Positions 59,538 to 64,000 of a stretch of 64,000 nt of DNA are shown one piece after another; position 1 is the first letter of the stretch, and every line of letters begins with the position of its first letter. The position numbers were made by a program, and so were the translations under genes. The notes below the pieces were generated by a model. That model searched no databases and was not told the origin of the DNA. It saw nothing but the letters and a program-made list of their open reading frames with translations. The stretch is from Streptomyces profundus (GTDB taxonomy: Bacteria > Actinomycetota > Actinomycetes > Streptomycetales > Streptomycetaceae). The DNA lies in NCBI RefSeq assembly GCF_020740535.1, contig NZ_CP082362.1:5825501-5889500 (forward strand), given 5' to 3'.

Positions 59538-59751
59538 CGATGGCCTTCCTGATGATGTCAATCATGCGGTACGGGAGGCGGATGACCGCCTCGTTGTCGG
59601 GCAAGGGGCTGTCACGTTGGGTGTGCGCCAGCATCTCATCGTCGGCTCGCCATCCTTGCAGTACCAGTTCCTTCCTGGCGTCGTCGAGCCAGACGGCGGG
59701 GCAGTTGCCTCCGCCGGTTTCCGGGTCGATACCGATGAACCGTAGAACCAC
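59500..59751 (-). CDS. Small conserved hypothetical protein of the DUF6879-XRE module
   Basis: 83 residues from GTG 59751, with GGGAGG 5 bases upstream. VVLRFIGIDPETGGGNCPAVW, ELVLQGWRADDEMLA and NEAVIRLPYRMIDIIRKAIDDAE form a compact alpha/beta sequence. Its end overlaps the DUF6879 start by 38 bases, so the three genes (small protein, DUF6879, XRE) are a coupled set. Proteins like this recur at such loci; function unknown. Confidence 0.8.
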   Translation of the reverse strand: MVLRFIGIDPETGGGNCPAVWLDDARKELVLQGWRADDEMLAHTQRDSPLPDNEAVIRLPYRMIDIIRKAIDDAEAIDRPQLR

Positions 59752-59897
59752 GGCGGCCTCCCGAGGCAAGCGCAGTGCGGGGACCGCCAGACTCTCCAGG
59801 AAGGGCGACGGCGCGTCAACGGCGCGGGTCTGGCGCGGGCCCTGATCCGGCCACCCACGACATTCCGGCGGTGGAAGGTGGACTGACCTGCGCCGCG

Positions 59898-60488
59898 TCA
59901 CCCCCCTCGTGTGTCGGTGACGTCGGCGGAGGCGGTCGCGTCTGTGCGGGCGCGGTGGATGAGGGTGGTGGTGATCATGATGGGGAAGAGGATCGCGCAG
60001 AGGACGAAGGGGCCGCCGGCGAGCAGGAGGAAGGCGCCCATGAAGAGGAAGAGCAGCAGGGGGGTGCCCCAGCCGTGGCCGAAGGTGTACGCCTCGTCCT
60101 GCTCGTTGGGCATCACCCAGCTGCTCAGGTCCTCGCGGATCAGCCGTGCGTCGACGACCTTGCCCTCCTCGCAGCCGCCGACGTGGACGCGGGTGTCGGG
60201 CAGGGGTGGGTCGCCGTCGGACGGGGTGAAGACGCCGAAGCAGTGGGTGGCCATGTGGCTGCCGCCTCGGCCGCCGCCCTCGCGGACCTCCCGTGACTCG
60301 ACGATGGTGACGGTGCCCCGCTCGCCGTGCAGGTCGAAGGCCGCCGCGACGACCCGTGCTCCCCGCACGGGGACGTCCTCCACCAGCTGGACGACGAACG
60401 CCGCCACCGGCAGGCAGATCAACCACATCACCAACAGCCCGCCGACGCTGGCGTGTTGGACACCCGATATCAGCCGTCGCCCCCGCAC
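59898..60488 (-). CDS. Membrane protein of unknown function
   Basis: 196 residues. Two membrane parts bracket an extracytoplasmic region: SVGGLLVMWLICLPVAAFVVQL near the start and LLLFLFMGAFLLLAGGPFVLCAILFPIMITTTLI near the end. The middle contains GVFTPSDGDPPLPDTRVHVGGC and LIREDLSSWVMPNEQDE. The GTG start at 60488 has no strong ribosome site. Similar small proteins are annotated only as membrane proteins. Confidence 0.78.
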   Translation of the reverse strand: MRGRRLISGVQHASVGGLLVMWLICLPVAAFVVQLVEDVPVRGARVVAAAFDLHGERGTVTIVESREVREGGGRGGSHMATHCFGVFTPSDGDPPLPDTRVHVGGCEEGKVVDARLIREDLSSWVMPNEQDEAYTFGHGWGTPLLLFLFMGAFLLLAGGPFVLCAILFPIMITTTLIHRARTDATASADVTDTRGG

Positions 60489-60560
60489 CGGCCCCCCGTT
60501 CGATCGCGATGGCCCAGCGTACCGCCGCTGCCGCCGGTCCCGGCGGCAGCGGCGGGGGCG

Positions 60561-63371
60561 TCAGAGCGCGGAGCGCTCCTCGCGCAGTTCGAGGTCCACC
60601 GGCAGGTCGGTGCGCCGTTTGACGCGCAGCTTGCGGAAGACCTTGGTCATGTGCTGCTCCACGGTGCTCACCGTGATGTGCAGCTTTCCGGAGATCTCCC
60701 GGTTGGTGTAGCCGAGGGACGCCAGCGTCGCGACCCGGCGTTCCGAGAGGGTCAGCACGGGGCCTTCGGCGGACTCGGCCGGCCGGGGGCGGGGGTGGGG
60801 CGGGGGTTCCGGTGTCCAGGTCTCGGTGTCCTCGGGCACGACCATCAGCAGTTGCCCTGACCGCACCGCCTCCTCCTTCGGGGTGGGGCGCTGGGCCTGG
60901 CACTCCTTGGTCAGCCGCCGGGCCCGCCGCGAGATCATCCGGGCCTTGCCGAAGTCGCCGAGCGAGTGGTGCACCCGGCTCAGGTCGGTGAGGGCCTGCG
61001 CCAGCGGCAGCCGGTCGCGACGGGCCTGAAGCACCTCGACCGACTCCTTGAGCATCCCGAGGCGCGCCCTGCGGTTGGCCGTCGCGGCCAGCACGCGAAG
61101 GGAGTAGCCGTAGACGCGGGAGGTGGACGATCCCGACCTGTCGATCTGTTCCTTGGCGAGCTGCTGGGCGCGTTCGTGCTCGCCCAGCCGCAGGTACACC
61201 TCGGCGAGGTCGCTGCGCCACGGCACGAAGGCCGGCGCGTCCAGCTCCCAGGCGAGCATCAGGTCGCCGCAGTAGCGGAAGTTCTCCAGGGCGGCCTGGA
61301 GTTGGCCGGTCGCCAGGTAGTAGCGGCCCCGGGCCCGCAGGTAGGGCAGCCCGTAGCGGGTCTCGAACAGGGCCTCGGGCACGGGTTCCCGCAGGTACTT
61401 GCGGGCGCTCTCGAAGTCGCCCATGGCGGCGGCCACTTCGAGGAGCACGCTGATGGGGGCGCCCACCGCGACGCCCCAGCCGCGGACCCCGACGAGCTTG
61501 AGGGCGCGCAGCGCGTGGTGCTCGGCGTCGGCCAACTCCCCGTTGCGCACGCAGATCTCGGCGCGGCAGCTGGACAGCGCCGCCTGCCACCAGGCGACGT
61601 CGCGCTCCCTGGCCTCCTCCAGCAGGGTGTCGCACCACCGTGCCGCCGTGGCCAGCTGCTCGGTGACGATGAGCGTCTGGAGCGCGGCCATGATGGCCTC
61701 AAGCGCCGCGTCGGAGAGCGTGGTGGTCTGAAGGATCTGTTCGGCCACCCGGGTCCAGCGGCCGTCCTCGTCCCGGCCGTTGCTCAGCAGCGCGCTCAAC
61801 ATCGTGGTGGCCTGGGCCTGTTGGCCTGGCGGCGTCGAGCCGATCTGGCCCGGTTCCGGCAGCGGCATCGCCGCGATCCTGGCGGCGCTGTCGGCGACCG
61901 GCTGGAGGAACTGCGGGTAGTCGTGCCGGAGCCAGGCCACGGTGCTGGTGAACGGTTCGACGCCTCCCCCGCCGCTGTCCTGGGGGCGCGTCAGCCAGGC
62001 GACCAGCTCGCGCGCCTCCGTGAGATGCCCGTACCAGAGGGCGGCGCGCAGCAGCACCGCGGTCTGGGCCGGGTCGAGGCCGCCCTCGCGCTGCGCCTGG
62101 TACAGCAGCGGCAGATGACGGGCGGCGCCCTCAGGGTTGACGCGCCACTCGGCCTGGACGAGCAGGAAGCGCAGCGTCGCCCGCTGCTGGGGGTCGGTGC
62201 GGGCGGACAGCGCGAACTCGGTGTAGCGGGAGGCGGCGGCCTCGTCGTCCTCGGCGAGGGCCTTCTCGGCGGCGCGCCGCAGCTCGGTGACCGCCCAGTC
62301 CTCCTCGACGTGCCGTGCGGCCACCAGGTGGTCGGCGATCTCGGTGGCGTCGCCGGCGGCGTCGTGCAGCAGCCGGGCGGCGCGGGTGTGCAGCTCGGTC
62401 AACTGCTCGGTGGTGAAGGCGTCGTAGACCGCGGCGCGGGCCTGCGGATGGCGGAAGTGCCCGGCCTCGACCAGTCCCACCGACGCCAGCGCCTGGAGCG
62501 CCCGGGTCACCATGTGCGCGGGGCGGTCCAGCAGGGCGGCGACGCGGTCGGCCGAGGCGGTGGTGTCGAGCACCGCCAGCGCCTGGGCGACCTGGAGGGT
62601 CTCGGGAGCGCCGCGGTGCAGGCAGGTGAGGACGGCCTGGCGGAAGCTCTCGCCCAGCGTGGGCGGGCCGTCGGGCTCCGCCGGCTCCGATGCGTCGATG
62701 TAGTCCTCCACGACGGCCCTGACCAGGAGTTGGTTGCCGCCCGTCGCGCTGTGGGTGCGCTGGGCCAGGTTCCAGGCGGCCGGCTGCGCGAGGTGTCGGC
62801 CGAGGACCTCGGCGACGCCCTCAAGGCTGAGCGGGGCGAGGCGGACGCGCCGGAAGTTGGTCTGGCGGACCAGCTCGATGCGGAGTGCCGGGTGCACCGA
62901 CCAGTGGGAGGAGGACTCGGTGAGCACCAGCAGCATGGGCACCGATCTGAAGCGCTTGACCAGCTGCGACAGCGCGGCGAGCGACGGTTCGTCGGCGTGG
63001 TGCACATCGTCGACGCAGGCCAGCAGGGGCGCGGCACGTCCGTGCCTGGCCACTTCGGTGGCCACCATCTGGAGTGTCTCCTGGCTGAGGCTGGGCTCGG
63101 CCAGGCCGGCGGCCAGCTCGGCGGGCAGCTCCAGTTGGTCGAGGAGCTGCCGCAGCACGCCGAACGGCGCGTCGGACTCGCCGCGTGTTGCGGTGGCCGT
63201 GAGCACCTGCGCGCCGCGCTCGGCACACTCGTCGATGAGCGCGTGCAGAAGTTCGGACTTGCCGCTCGCCACCGCTCCGCTGACGAGTGCGATCCTGCCG
63301 CGTCCGCGGTTGGTCTCCGCGAACAGCTCGTTCAGTGTTCTCAGTTCGTGGTCACGTTCTACCAACGCCAC
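60561..63371 (-). CDS. Large LuxR-family ATPase regulator (LAL type)
   Basis: 936 residues from GTG 63371, with GAAAGG about 8 bases upstream. Domains: P-loop GAVASGKS at residues 32-39, Walker B LLACVDDVHHAD, an AAA/STAND-like middle region and helical repeats, and a C-terminal LuxR HTH (LTLSERRVATLASLGYTNREISGKLHITVSTVEQHMTKVFRKLRV). This is the LAL architecture that activates polyketide and other antibiotic clusters. It is the last gene before the window edge and suggests a biosynthetic cluster on the right. The cluster is not visible here. Confidence 0.93.
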   Translation of the reverse strand: MALVERDHELRTLNELFAETNRGRGRIALVSGAVASGKSELLHALIDECAERGAQVLTATATRGESDAPFGVLRQLLDQLELPAELAAGLAEPSLSQETLQMVATEVARHGRAAPLLACVDDVHHADEPSLAALSQLVKRFRSVPMLLVLTESSSHWSVHPALRIELVRQTNFRRVRLAPLSLEGVAEVLGRHLAQPAAWNLAQRTHSATGGNQLLVRAVVEDYIDASEPAEPDGPPTLGESFRQAVLTCLHRGAPETLQVAQALAVLDTTASADRVAALLDRPAHMVTRALQALASVGLVEAGHFRHPQARAAVYDAFTTEQLTELHTRAARLLHDAAGDATEIADHLVAARHVEEDWAVTELRRAAEKALAEDDEAAASRYTEFALSARTDPQQRATLRFLLVQAEWRVNPEGAARHLPLLYQAQREGGLDPAQTAVLLRAALWYGHLTEARELVAWLTRPQDSGGGGVEPFTSTVAWLRHDYPQFLQPVADSAARIAAMPLPEPGQIGSTPPGQQAQATTMLSALLSNGRDEDGRWTRVAEQILQTTTLSDAALEAIMAALQTLIVTEQLATAARWCDTLLEEARERDVAWWQAALSSCRAEICVRNGELADAEHHALRALKLVGVRGWGVAVGAPISVLLEVAAAMGDFESARKYLREPVPEALFETRYGLPYLRARGRYYLATGQLQAALENFRYCGDLMLAWELDAPAFVPWRSDLAEVYLRLGEHERAQQLAKEQIDRSGSSTSRVYGYSLRVLAATANRRARLGMLKESVEVLQARRDRLPLAQALTDLSRVHHSLGDFGKARMISRRARRLTKECQAQRPTPKEEAVRSGQLLMVVPEDTETWTPEPPPHPRPRPAESAEGPVLTLSERRVATLASLGYTNREISGKLHITVSTVEQHMTKVFRKLRVKRRTDLPVDLELREERSAL

Positions 63372-63430
63372 TGCCGATGCCTTTCCCCGATTTACCGCAT
63401 CCACGATGAGGGGGGAACGCCGGCATGGTC

Positions 63431-63443
63431 GTTGCGGCGCAAC
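63431..63443. promoter_or_regulatory. Palindrome upstream of the LuxR gene
   Basis: GTTGCG-G-CGCAAC has perfect 6-bp arms, 60 bases before the regulator start. Confidence 0.45.
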
Positions 63444-63521
63444 CGCGACTGCGGGCGCCTTTGCTGATGGCTCTCCCCGTTGACCGGCGTTGACGACAAA
63501 CAGCAACTCAACGCTGCGGCG

Positions 63522-63537
63522 CACGTGCTGCCACGTG
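63522..63537. promoter_or_regulatory. Two CACGTG hexamers 10 bp apart
   Basis: CACGTG occurs at 63522-63527 and 63532-63537, one helical turn apart, within an imperfect palindrome. Candidate operator. Confidence 0.4.
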
Positions 63538-63646
63538 CCGCCGATGCAACGCCCTCGTCGCTATTCGTTCCCTCGCGTGAAGGCCGGTCACGAATTTCCC
63601 CCAACTCGCTTAGGATTTGCACCTTAGTTGCGCCTCCCTCCCCTGT

Positions 63647-63663
63647 AAACCCTTAGTGGGTTT
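63647..63663. promoter_or_regulatory. Inverted repeat AAACCC-N5-GGGTTT
   Basis: Perfect 6-bp arms around TTAGT, in the AT-richer part of the region. Operator or terminator for a gene to the right. Confidence 0.4.
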
Positions 63664-63960
63664 GACGCGACCCCCCTATTCTCGGGGCGGTCGAGCCGGG
63701 CGGCAGGAGGGGGTGCAGGGGGCGTCGGGAGGGCCCTTGGCTGGTCAGGGCGGTTGCACCCGGTGTTCTCCGACGTGGCGGACCGTGGTGTGGAGGCGTG
63801 CGGGCGAAGGCCCCGGGACCCGCTCTGACAAGCGCTTATGTCGATGGTGCCGGGTCCGGCCCGCCGGTCTCGGGCGCCCTGTCCGGCGGGGCGGGCGAGA
63901 CGCGGTGTGGCGGAGAGTCACCGCCAGGGGTGGGGTGGAGGCTGGTCCAGGGGTCCACCC

Positions 63961-63978
63961 CTAGGGGGCTCTAGGGGG
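63961..63978. promoter_or_regulatory. Tandem CTAGGGGG direct repeat, candidate LAL-type box
   Basis: CTAGGGGG occurs at 63961-63968 and again at 63971-63978, 10 bp apart. A related CCCCCCTA in the other orientation is at 63671-63678. Such helically phased repeats are plausible activator sites for the adjacent LuxR/LAL regulator; the link is inferred. Confidence 0.45.
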
Positions 63979-64000
63979 TGTCTGTGCGCCTTTTCCGATC

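Larger units (their letters stand above)
63372..64000. other. Non-coding upstream region of the LuxR gene, rich in motifs
   Basis: About 630 bases without a supported gene. It contains several palindromes and direct repeats listed separately, which suggests several regulator sites upstream of the LuxR gene and of whatever gene lies to the right. Confidence 0.45.

Noticed and set aside
60966..63467. 833-codon plus-strand frame opposite the LuxR gene
   Set aside because: It is the complement of a gene with intact Walker and HTH motifs.
63617..63964. 115-codon plus-strand frame at the right end
   Set aside because: Arginine/glycine-rich with no ribosome site or family resemblance, and it crosses clear repeat elements.
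1..64000. Search for tRNA, rRNA, CRISPR arrays, insertion sequences, integrases and attachment sites
   Set aside because: No TTCGANTC-type arm, spaced repeat array, transposase or integrase motif was seen by eye. A dedicated scan could still find a short element.

Overview
The window is high-GC actinobacterial DNA and reads as Streptomyces or a close relative. Supporting signs are GTG/TTG starts behind AGGAGG-like sites, four-base GTGA/ATGA gene overlaps, XRE-DUF5753/DUF397/DUF6879 modules, a guanyl-specific RNase of the RNase Sa type, a CebR-type operator, and rare TTA codons (25804, 26484) of the kind read by the bldA tRNA. No rRNA, tRNA, CRISPR array, prophage or transposase was seen.

1-14 kb is mostly catabolic. 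A cut-off molybdenum-cofactor-type nucleotidyltransferase precedes an IclR regulator divergent from coupled allantoinase and allantoicase genes, which points to purine/allantoin use. A secreted RNase, a LacI regulator, a ROK sugar kinase, a membrane protein, a GNAT enzyme, a frameshifted membrane-protein gene, a decayed gene fragment, glycerate kinase and a phytoene-desaturase-like oxidoreductase follow. Glycerate kinase could receive carbon from the allantoin/glyoxylate route.

13-25 kb holds acetyltransferases, an inositol-monophosphatase-like enzyme, a gamma-glutamyltransferase-like enzyme, a DinB-like protein, a TetR/aldo-keto reductase pair with a clear operator, a Cip1-like secreted protein behind a CebR-type box, and a Tat-exported GH71/99-like hydrolase. 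25-27 kb has a small P-loop ATPase and an orphan P450, each with one TTA codon. 27-32.4 kb is an oxidative L-fucose-type cluster: lactonase, dehydrogenase, GntR regulator, L-fuconate dehydratase-like enolase and SDR. No transporter or final hydrolase is visible.

32-50 kb mixes housekeeping and regulation: methyltransferase, stress protein, a WYL regulator divergent from a DUF3224 gene with a perfect operator, GntR/UTRA regulator, exonuclease III, metallo-hydrolase, the psd-pssA phosphatidylethanolamine pair, a CitE/malyl-CoA-lyase-like gene with a TetR gene, formaldehyde-dehydrogenase-like ADH, a three-gene ABC-2 exporter, and a serine hydrolase. The surroundings of the lyase look like a decayed ethylmalonyl-CoA pathway locus.

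50-60.5 kb is an accessory island. It has two Nudix-like proteins with lost catalytic boxes, an XRE/DUF397 pair, a TPR-type regulator, two APH-fold kinases, and a tight operon (unknown protein, atypical APH-like protein, methyltransferase, HAD protein) followed on its far side by a small ORF-DUF6879-XRE operon. This is the best candidate for something undescribed. The window ends with a large LuxR/LAL ATPase regulator and a 630-base non-coding stretch rich in symmetric and repeated motifs, consistent with the edge of a biosynthetic cluster lying beyond.
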